Shown: in pieces, positions 1 to 8,757 of the stretch
How the letters are laid out: every line of letters begins with the position of its first letter
Position numbering within the stretch: position 1 is the first letter of the stretch
Assembly: GCA_965228775.1 (NCBI GenBank)
Contig: OZ245840.1
Span: 4,898,001-4,962,000, forward strand
Reading direction: 5' to 3'
Origin: JANQMY01 sp965228775
Lineage (GTDB): Bacteria > Pseudomonadota > Alphaproteobacteria > JANQMY01
Length of the DNA: 64,000 nucleotides
Notes under the pieces: model-generated
Seen by the model: the letters and a program-made list of their open reading frames with translations, nothing else
Told to the model about the DNA's origin: nothing
The model's database searches: none
Position numbers and translations under genes: made by a program

Positions 1-79
1 CGTGTGTCGCACGCCCTACCTTTTCTCCGAATTTCCGCAGAAGCAGTTGGGGAATGTAGTGTTGCTTCCGTCCCGCCAT
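1..79 (-). CDS. DUF4238 family protein, N-terminal part (cut by window edge)
   Basis: Reading leftwards from the ATG at 79, 26 codons stay open to the edge of the window. The encoded start, MAGRKQHYIPQLLLRKFGEK, has the QHYIPQ...LRxF pattern that opens DUF4238 proteins, a family of unknown function often seen in mobile or accessory DNA. An AAGGA ribosome-binding site lies about 8 bases upstream of the ATG. The gene runs out of the window, so length and integrity are unknown. The family call rests only on this short N-terminal signature. Confidence 0.6.
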   Translation of the reverse strand, partial: MAGRKQHYIPQLLLRKFGEKVGRATH

Positions 80-751
80 GTTTGCCGTTCCTTTGTCCAA
101 ATCCACTCACACTACTCGCAACGATATTGCATTGAGCTGTCGGTGCACTCGTACCAAACCGTTGAATCAGTATGTAGTGGTTCATCCTTCGTTTCGCCAC
201 TGACATCCGAATACTCGCTGATGCGTTTTTCCACGTGTCAGCGGTTAGAATGGCTAGGAACGCCGTAAATAAATTCGCCCAGCCCAGGTCAAAAGGGTAA
301 TTGAAGCTGGAGCCTTATCCTTAACGAATTGCTTCCTCATCGCACTAGCCCATATGCAGTGAAGCGCTACAGAATACACAAATTTCTAGTATAGGCGGGT
401 TCTATCCAACTACGTCGGGAGCTATACATGCGACCGTTTGTTACGCCGCTTGCGATGCTAATAGCAGGTAAACGTCCGGTGAAAGTCACCTTGCGGGGAT
501 GTTGGATAGGTTGAAGATACGGTCTCCTTATTTGTGCACTGTTGCTAAGAGGCTGTTCCGTGCCTATGTCTGGGCCTGGTTCTCCGCCATTACTTGCAAA
601 AGAAGTTGACGGTATGACGGCTACGCGCCGTCGATGGCAGCTGGATAAGATGGCTAACAGTGAACAATGTAACTGTGTCTAATTTCACATGTCATATGAG
701 CGTGGCAAATTACAGTGCAACTACGTCCACTTAATTGAATGGGGTCACGTA
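80..751. other. Intergenic stretch with only weak coding hints
   Basis: This AT-rich stretch separates the divergent DUF4238 gene and the exported EEP-family gene. The open frame on the plus strand from the window start to 268 has no convincing protein character. The only possible gene is a short lipoprotein-like frame at 511 to 682, listed separately. No tRNA, clear repeat or terminator is seen. Confidence 0.5.
511..682 (+). pseudogene. Possible remnant of a small lipoprotein gene
   Basis: From 524 to the TAA at 680-682 one frame reads a hydrophobic run followed by a lipobox-like LLLRGCS and a polar tail ending in CNCV. This resembles a small lipoprotein. No usable start codon exists in that frame. 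A TTG at 511 behind a GGATAGG sequence would supply a lysine-containing signal start, but only after loss of one base near 523. It may be a frameshifted relic, a sequencing error, or chance. Confidence 0.2.
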
Positions 752-1798
752 ATGCCAAAAGCGTTCGGCTTATGCAAACTACTTGCAGCTGCTTTACTCA
801 GCTCAGCCACATTCCTTGCCTCACCTCTCCTCGCGGATGAACTAAGCATGGCCACTTGGAACATCGCAGACTTACACCACGAGGTAGGTGTACCTTTACG
901 GCCCGGCTCAGAGGCGCGAGACCAGGAAGACTTTGACCGTCTACGGAAGTATGTACGTGACACACTGAACAGTCCTGACATCATCGCGCTGCAGGAGGTG
1001 GGTTCGCCAGAGGCAGCGCATAAGATATTCCCTGAGGCGAACTACCACATACACATGTCGGGACGTTACCAGCCTGGTATGGAGAACCTACCTGCTTCGG
1101 AGCGGGACATATTCACAGCATTCGCTATTCGAAAGAAAACGTTCCCAACTTCACCAGTCGTGACATCGGCACCAGAGATATCCGTCATGCACATCGGCTT
1201 CGACCGAGACGGCAAGCCATCTGCGCGGCCCACAAGATGGGGCGTTGCAATTGAACTCGACCTGAACGGTAAAAAGATCAAACTGCTAAATGTGCATCTG
1301 AAGTCTGTTTGCCACTCGGGTTCACTCGATCCTGTCAGGGATACAAGAAAGGACGGCAAAGCAAGCTCGCGACGCTACCACTGTCGTACCCTGCAGGCGC
1401 AGTCCGTTATTCTCGAGAGTTGGATCGAGCAGCAGGCACAGCAGGGATACTCCGTCATCGTGCTCGGAGACTTTAACCGCCGATTGAATAAGGTGTACGG
1501 GACAGGTGCGGCTCCCGATCATTTTTGGGCAGAGATAAACGATGGTACACCTGATGGCTTGCAACTGCGCAAGGGGCCAGTTGGTGAGAACACAACATGT
1601 TGGGTAGGGCACAAGAAGGGCTTCAAACGCGAGCACATAGACTTCATCGTCTATGACAGCACCCTAGACACTTGGCTCAAGCTTAGCGGCGTACGGAAGG
1701 TCGCATTACCCGATGAAGGACTTGCGCGGTATGCGGAGAAGAACGCATACAAGAAACTGAGCGACCATTGCCCCGTTGTGGCGACCGTCAAGTATTGA
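752..1798 (+). CDS. Exported endonuclease/exonuclease/phosphatase family protein
   Basis: The 348-residue product begins with a signal peptide (MPKAFGLCKLL, then a hydrophobic stretch ending near LADE), so it should act outside the cytoplasm. The body has the EEP fold signatures: MATWNIADL near the mature N-terminus, the catalytic glutamate in IALQEVGS, GDFNRR in the middle, and the terminal SDHCPV histidine motif. Such enzymes are Mg-dependent phosphodiesterases acting on nucleic acids or other phosphoesters; the substrate here is unknown. The ATG at 752 is preferred over one 63 bases upstream because GGGG lies 7 bases before it and the signal peptide then starts cleanly. It stands alone in the island. 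Confidence 0.85.
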   Translation: MPKAFGLCKLLAAALLSSATFLASPLLADELSMATWNIADLHHEVGVPLRPGSEARDQEDFDRLRKYVRDTLNSPDIIALQEVGSPEAAHKIFPEANYHIHMSGRYQPGMENLPASERDIFTAFAIRKKTFPTSPVVTSAPEISVMHIGFDRDGKPSARPTRWGVAIELDLNGKKIKLLNVHLKSVCHSGSLDPVRDTRKDGKASSRRYHCRTLQAQSVILESWIEQQAQQGYSVIVLGDFNRRLNKVYGTGAAPDHFWAEINDGTPDGLQLRKGPVGENTTCWVGHKKGFKREHIDFIVYDSTLDTWLKLSGVRKVALPDEGLARYAEKNAYKKLSDHCPVVATVKY

Positions 1799-2061
1799 TT
1801 TCGATGGAAGGGGATGGTTGGCAGCAAGGAGGTGGTGTGCCACCAGACTGGGCTGGCAGTGCGAAATCGAAGTAGCACCAGCAGTCGATTGCGGGTGTGA
1901 ACCTTGTCACGATCCATTTGGTCCAACGATATCTGATGTGGGAATTCGATTTGCAATCCAATTGGCTAGAGAACTAACTCACTGGCGCCGCAAAGAAAAC
2001 ACTCCAAAATCAAGCACACTCTAGGAGAGCCATGTGGCCGCAAATGTTTTGGAGGACAAGG

Positions 2062-2424
2062 ATGTTCAACAGACCTACAACGTCTATTGGAATTACATTG
2101 TTTTTCACTGTAACGCTATGGGCAACGACTGCGCATACAGAACAAACTCAGATGTGTGACTCAGCTACAGCAAGCGTACCTGCCGGTTGGGCTATCTCGG
2201 CCGTTCGAACATCTTCAAGCTGCGGTCAGTGGAGGAGCGGGAATAATCAGTACAAACAGTTTAAGATGTTCATACTCGTAAAGCTGGATAGCAAACATCA
2301 CTACATATGCGAACATCCAAAGAACAACATGCCGCCGCCCGGTTATGTGGTCGAACGTGCCAATATCCCTTGGGGAGATTGTCCGCCAAGCGGAAAAAAG
2401 GCTTTGATTAGGAAGTTCGACTGA
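2062..2424 (+). CDS. Small secreted protein, unknown function
   Basis: The product has 120 residues and no family I recognise. It opens with a signal-peptide-like segment (MFNRPTTSIGITLFFTVTLW, then a cleavage region near THTE). The mature part has four cysteines that could form two disulfides, which fits an exported protein. A GGAGG box at 2051-2055 lies 6 bases before the ATG at 2062 and decides the start over an ATG 30 bases upstream. It faces the small secreted-protein gene at 2480-2692 tail to tail. A real gene is likely from signal peptide plus ribosome-binding site. Confidence 0.6.
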   Translation: MFNRPTTSIGITLFFTVTLWATTAHTEQTQMCDSATASVPAGWAISAVRTSSSCGQWRSGNNQYKQFKMFILVKLDSKHHYICEHPKNNMPPPGYVVERANIPWGDCPPSGKKALIRKFD

Positions 2425-2479
2425 GAGCAAACCCGGCTTGGCTGACAAAGTACATATAACACTAGTTACTGTCTGTAAG

Positions 2480-2692
2480 CTAACAGCCACCGGCGTCATA
2501 AACAATGCGATGAGTGTCGTCCTTCGTGTACCCGGCAGAGAGTGTCTCTTCCGTACCGTCCGACCACTTGATCGTATGTGTACCGTCTTCATTGTGATTG
2601 ATGCAATCACTGTAAAGTTCGCAATTGCCCCAAGCTGCGATTGCTGCCGAAATCGGAAGGATTGTTAACACTAGTAATGCGCCTCGTTTCAT
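2480..2692 (-). CDS. Small secreted cysteine-containing protein, unknown function
   Basis: This 70-residue product starts with a lysine-arginine pair and a hydrophobic segment (MKRGALLVLTILPISAAIAA), a probable signal peptide. The mature part is short and polar with cysteines near residues 24, 30 and at the C-terminus. A GAGGAA ribosome-binding site lies about 6 bases upstream of the ATG. It is 121 bases downstream of, and on the same strand as, the radical SAM maturase gene, so it could share its transcript, although the gap is wide. Function is unknown; an accessory or immunity role in the peptide cassette would be speculation. Confidence 0.55.
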   Translation of the reverse strand: MKRGALLVLTILPISAAIAAWGNCELYSDCINHNEDGTHTIKWSDGTEETLSAGYTKDDTHRIVYDAGGC

Positions 2693-2813
2693 TGGTTCAT
2701 TCCTCGTTGAACATCTGCAATGCGCTTGTTTTCAGAGCAGATGTTGCACATTAGCATTGTTAATCGCGGCGGTAGGTTGTCATACGACAAAAACACTGCG
2801 GTCTTATTTTTGC

Positions 2814-4205
2814 TCAATGATGGAGCACATATCCGTACTGTTCTTGAATAAGTTTCTTTGTCATTTTACGCATCACGCCGCACATTCGAGGCAGCACATC
2901 GGAGTTTTTCATAGCTGCTTCTTGCGTTACATGACATTGACCACCACAGGCTGCTTCAATTTCACACCCTCGACAGTAGTCATTCGAGTTTGGCAAACGG
3001 CTTCGAATAAGTGATGCATAAGAAGAGTTTGACGACATTGCACTCTTGGCATCAAAGTCGCGTGCAACAACAGTATTTGTGTGGCCACATGTCTTTATTG
3101 AGCCGTCCACACCAAACTCAAGTGTTGAACCGTCAATTGCTGGGCAATAAGCATAGGGTTGCTTATCCCAAGATTGCGATATCAACATTTTGAACGGTGT
3201 TTCCCAATTTCCGTATAAGGAAATACCGTTAGCTCCCGCGTAAGAGCGCAGATCAAACACCAGGTCTACACATTCCTCAATGTCGTATGCAACGCTGTTG
3301 ACCAAATCAAAGTCCATTGCAATTTCACGAACCCCTAACTCAACAGCTAGATCAATTAGCTGCGTGTCTGTTTCAAAGAAATTGCTGTCCGTTATAGTAA
3401 CAGTAAAACCGTCTACTGGTCGCCCTGCGTCGCGAAGCATTCTCATGCCCGCGATCGTTCGATCAAAGCTACCCTTGCCACCAAGTGACTTTCGTTGCCT
3501 GTCATTCACGTCTTTGATGCCGTCGAGCGAAGTAGATACCTTGAAATCATGATCCGCTATAAACTCAGCCATCTCAGGGGTCATCAGAGTTAGATTAGAG
3601 TTGATCGCGTAGCGAAACTTAAACGGTTTTCTTTCTTCGCAATAGTCGACTGCGTAGACGACTGCTGACCAGTTGATTAACGGCTCACCATTGCCGAAAT
3701 GGACCCTCACTGTGTCAGCGAAGCCTTTCGGAAGCGCGGATAAAAACGCTTCGATCGCAAGCATGACGGAAGTGTGAGAAATGTTTTGTGCGCTGGAAGC
3801 ACTCGGCACGTCGTTGTTGTTAAAGTGCATGCAGTGTGGGCACCGAAGATTACATGCATCACTAATCGCAATTTCCAAACGATTTAGAAACCTAGCTTCC
3901 GTGGCATCTCTAACAAACTGTTCGTGACGTATCTTGATGTCAATTCGCTCGTCGATACCGCTTTCAGCAATTAGTCGAGCTTCAATCAGACTTTCAAGTA
4001 TGTCTGTTACTTCACCGTTGAAATGCTGCTCTGTTTCCCGAACAGTTCTGGGAACACGAAACCACTCCAGCAAGGGTTCTAGTTCGGTGTGTAGTATCTT
4101 CGGACTATTGTACAAAGAATTGTAACAGAAAAGCCTACCGTCTTGCAGAGACACCCGACGAAAGTTGTCCGAAGTCCGGTACTTTACAGTTCCATTGGTG
4201 TTCAT
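2814..4205 (-). CDS. Radical SAM/SPASM peptide maturase
   Basis: The 463-residue product has three parts. Residues 1 to about 105 look like a small winged-helix, PqqD-like recognition domain of the kind that binds leader peptides. The radical SAM core follows with the 4Fe-4S motif CNLRCPHC (cysteines near 118, 122, 125) and a GNGEP variant of the GGEP motif. The C-terminal SPASM domain shows the full seven-cysteine pattern: C...GSIKTC, then CRGCEIEAACGGQC, then a last cysteine. SPASM enzymes of this layout install thioether or other cross-links in ribosomal peptides, or act as sulfatase maturases. The start at 4205 overlaps the stop of the upstream 56-codon gene as ATGA, which indicates translational coupling and points to a RiPP system. 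Confidence 0.85.
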   Translation of the reverse strand: MNTNGTVKYRTSDNFRRVSLQDGRLFCYNSLYNSPKILHTELEPLLEWFRVPRTVRETEQHFNGEVTDILESLIEARLIAESGIDERIDIKIRHEQFVRDATEARFLNRLEIAISDACNLRCPHCMHFNNNDVPSASSAQNISHTSVMLAIEAFLSALPKGFADTVRVHFGNGEPLINWSAVVYAVDYCEERKPFKFRYAINSNLTLMTPEMAEFIADHDFKVSTSLDGIKDVNDRQRKSLGGKGSFDRTIAGMRMLRDAGRPVDGFTVTITDSNFFETDTQLIDLAVELGVREIAMDFDLVNSVAYDIEECVDLVFDLRSYAGANGISLYGNWETPFKMLISQSWDKQPYAYCPAIDGSTLEFGVDGSIKTCGHTNTVVARDFDAKSAMSSNSSYASLIRSRLPNSNDYCRGCEIEAACGGQCHVTQEAAMKNSDVLPRMCGVMRKMTKKLIQEQYGYVLHH

Positions 4206-4372
4206 GAACGACGCTGGCAAGCGTTGCGCTCAACAATGTCTTTGTTTTTGGCGATATCCTCTACCCACTCATTCCTCAGAACCGGCTTTGTAGCTACTGA
4301 GGTTTTATCATCAGAACCCGTTGTTTGCGCTTCGGTATTCGTTTGACTGGCGGTCGAATTCGAACTTTGCAT
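4202..4372 (-). CDS. Putative RiPP precursor peptide (56 residues)
   Basis: This short gene lies directly upstream of the radical SAM/SPASM maturase gene. A GGGAGAAAG ribosome-binding site precedes the ATG at 4372 by about 5 bases, and the TGA stop overlaps the maturase ATG. The peptide is rich in Ser, Thr and Gln over residues 1 to about 29, has a helical-looking segment around VLRNEWVEDIAKNKDIVE (Trp36), and ends NACQRRS with a single cysteine at residue 52. That is the layout expected of a leader followed by a short C-terminal core. No sequence match to a named precursor family is recognised. It could instead be a small regulatory or accessory protein, but position and overlap favour a substrate. 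Confidence 0.7.
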   Translation of the reverse strand: MQSSNSTASQTNTEAQTTGSDDKTSVATKPVLRNEWVEDIAKNKDIVERNACQRRS

Positions 4373-5154
4373 AAGAACTTTCTCCCGTAGCAGTAGATAT
4401 TCGAACTAAACCACTAGATGACTTCGTATGCAACAATAATCCAATAGTTTAGTTGGTTCAGAAACTGAACTGTGAACATCGCAGGGTGTTATCCGCCCTG
4501 CTCACGCAACGTCTCCCACAATTGACCTGGAACAAGCAGTATCTCCTTAAGGTCGCGATGGACTATTTCACTATCCAGTGCCTAACGGCTCATTGTTGTG
4601 TGAGCTTCGAGCGCACTGAGTTAATCAGTACACACACTTAAGCCGTCGTCTCATCTCGCCTAACACTTCTATTGCCAACATAAATGGCGAGGAACAGACA
4701 GCTAATGCTTACCAGCACTAGCAGGACCGCTAACTAGTTTTGTCGAATTGCGACATTAAAATCATTCCGTATACGAAACACAGACATTTCTACATAGACA
4801 TATTTTAGCATGGCAGGTGTTTTGTTCCCGAAGCGTTCCGCCAGATCCAGGTGCCGCTCGAAATCCTCACAGACAGTTCACGGTGGGTCGCTAGGCTTCG
4901 CGGTTTCAGAAAGCGGCTTTGCGTTCGGCTACATCATGAATCAAATGGGTCAGGATATTTTGATCGTTTAACGTCCTGAGCGGATCATCGAGGCGCTAAT
5001 TGGGACGCAACAATGACAATTGCTCTGATCGCGTTCGTCTTATGGCTTTTGTGAAGCTGCTCACATCCAGTTTGTTTCTATGACTTCTATAGTTCCTGCA
5101 ACGAGATCTGCTAGTGTTTACCAATGGTGTTGAGTTCCCTGGGGGTTGGGGGCT
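4373..5154. other. Divergent intergenic region of the peptide cassette
   Basis: About 780 bases separate the divergent precursor/maturase and ABC transporter units. A short hairpin (GCAGGG and CCCTGC arms) lies near 4481-4501. A 30-codon open stretch on the minus strand ending at 4489 has no proper start. I see no convincing gene. The length leaves room for promoters of both units and for an unrecognised small RNA. Confidence 0.5.
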
Positions 5155-6189
5155 ATGGAACGTTCACACAATCAATTTGATGCCTCTAAGATACTGGGTA
5201 GCCATCTGAGACCCAGTATCTTAGAGGCCAACCAGACCGAAATCCGGATCAGAGATTTGGCATTCAATTGGCCGGGAGAAAGCCATACGCTGAGTAAAAT
5301 CTCGTTCTCAGCATTTGCGGGTGATACGATTTCGATCGTTGGGCGAAATGGTAGCGGTAAATCAACCCTCTTATATCTATTGGCCGGCTTGTTACAGCCC
5401 GACAGTGGGGACATCACATTCGGTCAATCGTCGCATACGACGCTAAATTGGCGACAAATCAAAGAGCGAATGCGATTCGTTCGAACTCGTGTCACACAGT
5501 TTTCGTTTCACGATGAACCTTTACTTACAGCTATCATCGCAAGTGCTGTTAAGGCAGGCATTCATTTCTCTCAGGCTGAAGAGATTGCACATCTCTTGGC
5601 CGAGAATTTTGACTTAAAGAATGTCCTCCATAAGAGCCACAATGAACTGTCAACTGGCTACCAACAACGAGCCTCTTTGGCACGCGCCTTTGCGGCAAAA
5701 CCGAGGATTGTGCTTCTAGATGAACCCTTCGAGAACTTGGATGCAATTTCGAGAGAATACATCGCCCAAACACTCAAAGCGTTGAAAGCCAAAGAAGACC
5801 TAATGCGTCATTGGGGTGATACTACGATATTCATCGCAACTCAGGATCTGTCCATCGCTGAATATACGTCAGACCAAATCATTGTGTTGGAAGGTGGAAG
5901 GCCCATTTGGCAAGGGCACAAGTCAGAAATGAAAGTCGATAATGGGCTTTTTTATTTGCTTTCTTTCAAGGTTTCAGAAGAGGTCACGGTGGAGTCTTTC
6001 GCGCGATTGCATTTGATCTCACAGCCAAAACAAATCGGTAGGTTTTGGTTCATTCACTCCGAGTCTGAACTAAGTTTGGCTGACGTAGTCGGAGCGCTAG
6101 AAACACGCGGACATCAAGTCTTAGAATGTCGAGACGTTTCAACGAACCCGTTTCCGCACATTTTCCAAGTTTGGCGCAGAGCCAAGTAA
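5155..6189 (+). CDS. ABC transporter ATP-binding protein
   Basis: The 344-residue product contains one ABC ATPase domain: Walker A GRNGSGKST near residues 63-71, an atypical signature LSTGYQQR near 165-172 in place of LSGGQ, Walker B IVLLDEP, and a D-loop FENLD. The usual switch histidine appears replaced by glutamine (ATQDLS), which may slow or alter hydrolysis. An extension of about 90 residues follows the ATPase domain. The ATG at 5155 is used because a GGGGG run lies about 9 bases upstream; a TTG at 5146 is possible. The membrane-protein gene starts 8 bases after the stop, so the two likely form a transporter. Divergence from the maturase gene suggests peptide export or self-protection. 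Confidence 0.85.
   Translation: MERSHNQFDASKILGSHLRPSILEANQTEIRIRDLAFNWPGESHTLSKISFSAFAGDTISIVGRNGSGKSTLLYLLAGLLQPDSGDITFGQSSHTTLNWRQIKERMRFVRTRVTQFSFHDEPLLTAIIASAVKAGIHFSQAEEIAHLLAENFDLKNVLHKSHNELSTGYQQRASLARAFAAKPRIVLLDEPFENLDAISREYIAQTLKALKAKEDLMRHWGDTTIFIATQDLSIAEYTSDQIIVLEGGRPIWQGHKSEMKVDNGLFYLLSFKVSEEVTVESFARLHLISQPKQIGRFWFIHSESELSLADVVGALETRGHQVLECRDVSTNPFPHIFQVWRRAK
5182..5228. repeat. Perfect 18-bp inverted repeat inside the start of the ABC gene
   Basis: The arm GCCTCTAAGATACTGGGT at 5182-5199 is followed by an 11-base loop and its exact reverse complement at 5211-5228. It begins 27 bases after the chosen start codon and is translated in frame (around KILGSH...SILEAN). No T-run follows, so it is not a standard terminator. 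In mRNA it would form a very stable hairpin close to the ribosome-binding region. Confidence 0.9.
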
Positions 6190-6197
6190 AATAAGAC

Positions 6198-7313
6198 ATG
6201 CAAAAAGTCTCACTTGGCATTATTTGGTCGAAAGTTGTCGGTTGGCTTGTCGCACGATCGATCAGCTTCGACAAATTCCTAGTACGGTATGCCCCAAGGC
6301 TGTTTGTTGGCCGATTGTCAGACATCCTATTCATAATGCTACCACTTATGGCATGCGGCGCGATTATCATTTTTGCGGCAAAGTTCATTCAGACGTGGCT
6401 CACAGAAATAGATCTTTCATCAAGCTCATTGGATTTGTGGCTACAAATTCCGTTATTTCTGGCCGATACTTTTCTTACGATAGTCGCGGAACTCGGCGTG
6501 ATTGCCATAATGTTCGGGTTGATAAGTTGGTACTACTCCAGACTAAAAGACAAAGCGCGGGACGGCCTCGATTTCTACACCTCGATAGTGCAGGCGCGGC
6601 CAAGCTTCCTTTATTTTGCGTTCGTCTCGGTCATATTGATTACCCCCGTAATTGTTAAGGCAATTTGGGAAGAAGATAACATTAATTGGGCTCAACTTCT
6701 GTTCTTGAGTGCGACAGTTGCTCTCTTCTTCTCGATAACTTTCAAATTGGCCGTTTTCGACGACGAAGGAAGAGGTCTGCTGGGTAATCCCTTTATCTCA
6801 TTGGCGACATACAACACCGTTTTTTTTGGGCTGATCTGGACATCACTTACATTGGAGACGAAGGAACTCACCTTGCCTGCGTATCTGTCTATGCTCCTTG
6901 GACTTCTTTTCTTGCTACTTTTTGTGACAGGAAGATGGGCGAAATTGGTCAGATCGCAACTCAATTCAAATTTTGTGGACGAATCTCATCGATCAGTCTG
7001 GGTCCGATTTGCATATACTTTTCCGCTATTTGGGATGATTCTTGCTATGGCAACAATAGAGTTTGCAAAACAAACAGGGCATATTGAGTTCTCTTTGCAT
7101 TCCTGTGCATTGGACCTAGCAACGGAGAATAACCTGCTGTTGGAGGAATTAAAGCCAGAGGCAAAACGACGGATACTGAGATACTTTTGCGTTACGCAAA
7201 GTCACTGGTACTCGACTTGGCCTCTTGGCTTTTCGTTCGTATTCGCCTGGATAGGGATTCAATGGATATTACCAACCGGGCGCGCAATAGATAACCTCCC
7301 AGGCAGGCGTTAA
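6198..7313 (+). CDS. Multi-pass membrane protein, probable partner of the ABC ATPase
   Basis: The 371-residue product has about seven or eight hydrophobic segments (roughly residues 42-66, 83-115, 135-155, 162-182, 200-216, 228-246, 268-286 and 340-360). I recognise no standard ABC permease family, and there is no C39 peptidase domain. The last segment is followed by a short basic tail. It starts 8 bases after the ATPase stop with only a weak ribosome-binding site, so it is probably translated from the same mRNA. Together with the ATPase it would form an exporter or an immunity pump for the peptide made by the divergent genes. That role is inferred from position only. Confidence 0.65.
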   Translation: MQKVSLGIIWSKVVGWLVARSISFDKFLVRYAPRLFVGRLSDILFIMLPLMACGAIIIFAAKFIQTWLTEIDLSSSSLDLWLQIPLFLADTFLTIVAELGVIAIMFGLISWYYSRLKDKARDGLDFYTSIVQARPSFLYFAFVSVILITPVIVKAIWEEDNINWAQLLFLSATVALFFSITFKLAVFDDEGRGLLGNPFISLATYNTVFFGLIWTSLTLETKELTLPAYLSMLLGLLFLLLFVTGRWAKLVRSQLNSNFVDESHRSVWVRFAYTFPLFGMILAMATIEFAKQTGHIEFSLHSCALDLATENNLLLEELKPEAKRRILRYFCVTQSHWYSTWPLGFSFVFAWIGIQWILPTGRAIDNLPGRR

Positions 7314-7626
7314 CCACGCCATAGCGCGGTTAAACCTGAATCACTTCTTAAGTTCTTTGATTTTGAGCGTAAAGAGAGGCGCAGCTACAAGCGGTTGAGT
7401 TGCCATATCGATCCCTTGGCTGAGAAAAGGAAAGAACGTTCGATATGCAGACGAAGCCCTGGACAGTGAGTATAAGACTTTCCGGCAGTCATGTATGTAT
7501 GCGGATCATGTGCGAAGTAAGAACGGAGCACGTCATGAGGTCCGCTGGTAAATTATCCGAGGGATATGAAGATACCTACTTCAGATTGCTGCGGCCGCAA
7601 ATTACCATCCTGTAAAGGTATCAAGC
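7314..7626. other. Intergenic region with one tiny possible ORF
   Basis: These 313 bases lie between the end of the transporter operon and the end of the next, opposite-strand gene. A 26-codon frame from the ATG at 7535 to the TAA at 7613-7615, with GGAG about 8 bases upstream, is possible but has no recognisable character. No clear terminator, repeat or RNA gene is visible. Confidence 0.4.
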
Positions 7627-8757
7627 CTACGAATGCTTCACTTTGCGTGGACGCCAATAAATTATCCATACAAGACTGCCAATAGTGGCGATAACAAGGA
7701 GCCATGTTTCCTGCCAGAATTCCTCTGCGAACTCACCGGGAGTATACATACCTTTAAACTGGTCAGGGCTTGTTTTACCTGTGACTTCGATAATGCCACG
7801 CGTGTCATCTTTGAACTGATCGGTCATAGCCGCTAGGTCAGATATGTCGCTGAGACTGTCCGCAAAGGTCAAAATTATATAGGTGTCGGCGATGTCCCTG
7901 TTGTCGCCCATGTTTAGGTGCATTTCCCCTGCCTCCTGCATGGATGAGATTAGTCGAGAATGTTTCAATGCGCCAACAAACCTCCTGAATGCTCCATTGA
8001 TATCGACCTGAAGCAGTTCCTCGGGCTTTTTCTTCAGCAGGTTCAGCTCTTCATAGACTGCCCTGACAGCATCTTCTGTGAAGATCTCTACGCAAGCTTT
8101 CTTAATGTCTTCAATGAATTGTTTTTGCAGAGTAAAACCACCACCGCGAGCAAGCTTGGTTAGCTTAATGCCGTCTTGTGCATGCTGTATGACTTTCGGC
8201 GTTAGACCCACAACGTCAAGGAACGAAGCCGCCGTTAACGTTACATTCGCACCAGACATAAATAGTTGAATGCTGTCAGCGTCTTGACCTCGTAACATCC
8301 TACTTGCTTCGAATGCAAAGTCAGTGATGTCTGAAACTGCCGGTATTGATGCGGTCTTCGAACAAGTAACAGCTATTGAGATGCTTTCGACAAGTTCTAA
8401 CCTATCGGGACTGCATCCGGAGGGCATCCATCTATTCTGCAATTGCGCGAGATTTGCCGTATTTTCTTCTGTTAGTCCGTAACCAGACTTATCGGCAAGT
8501 CGTGCGTACAGTTCCGACGTTCGAAGGTCCCCAGCATTAACTAATGCAGACACAATGGCGTTAAACTGGGACTGGGATAAATTCTTTCGAAGTTCATGCC
8601 GAAGTGTCTGTCCTTGGGTAAGCTTGATTGCACCATCACTTAGGAAAGGCATACCGCCAACAGAGTGGTGAACCCAATATCCAGCTGCACCAACCAGAAC
8701 TGCGGCACCTAGCCAGCGCACGGCTGCCCTTACAGTATTGTAGACAATCCCCACCAT
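7627..8757 (-). CDS. Membrane-anchored protein of unknown function
   Basis: The 376-residue product has one hydrophobic segment near the N-terminus (about residues 15-32) and one close to the C-terminus (about 348-366). The large middle part, about 310 residues, is mostly helical-looking and probably extracytoplasmic. It includes two cysteines near residues 114-131 and a lysine-rich KKKPEELL stretch. A short basic tail, PRKVKHS, suggests a cytoplasmic end. AGGGAGG lies 5 bases before the ATG, supporting the start. I do not recognise the family. It stands between the peptide cassette and the secreted nuclease gene. Confidence 0.6.
   Translation of the reverse strand: MVGIVYNTVRAAVRWLGAAVLVGAAGYWVHHSVGGMPFLSDGAIKLTQGQTLRHELRKNLSQSQFNAIVSALVNAGDLRTSELYARLADKSGYGLTEENTANLAQLQNRWMPSGCSPDRLELVESISIAVTCSKTASIPAVSDITDFAFEASRMLRGQDADSIQLFMSGANVTLTAASFLDVVGLTPKVIQHAQDGIKLTKLARGGGFTLQKQFIEDIKKACVEIFTEDAVRAVYEELNLLKKKPEELLQVDINGAFRRFVGALKHSRLISSMQEAGEMHLNMGDNRDIADTYIILTFADSLSDISDLAAMTDQFKDDTRGIIEVTGKTSPDQFKGMYTPGEFAEEFWQETWLLVIATIGSLVWIIYWRPRKVKHS

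Noticed and set aside
2..268. Open frame of 88 codons on the plus strand at the window start
   Set aside because: No protein-like character, no ribosome-binding site, and the minus strand carries the more convincing DUF4238 start in the same place.
1776..2024. Open frame after the EEP gene
   Set aside because: It starts inside the EEP gene in another frame, has odd composition and no ribosome-binding site.
4489..4581. Minus-strand stretch reading like a kinase HRDLK motif
   Set aside because: Only 30 codons, blocked by a stop upstream, without the rest of a kinase; a chance match is most likely.
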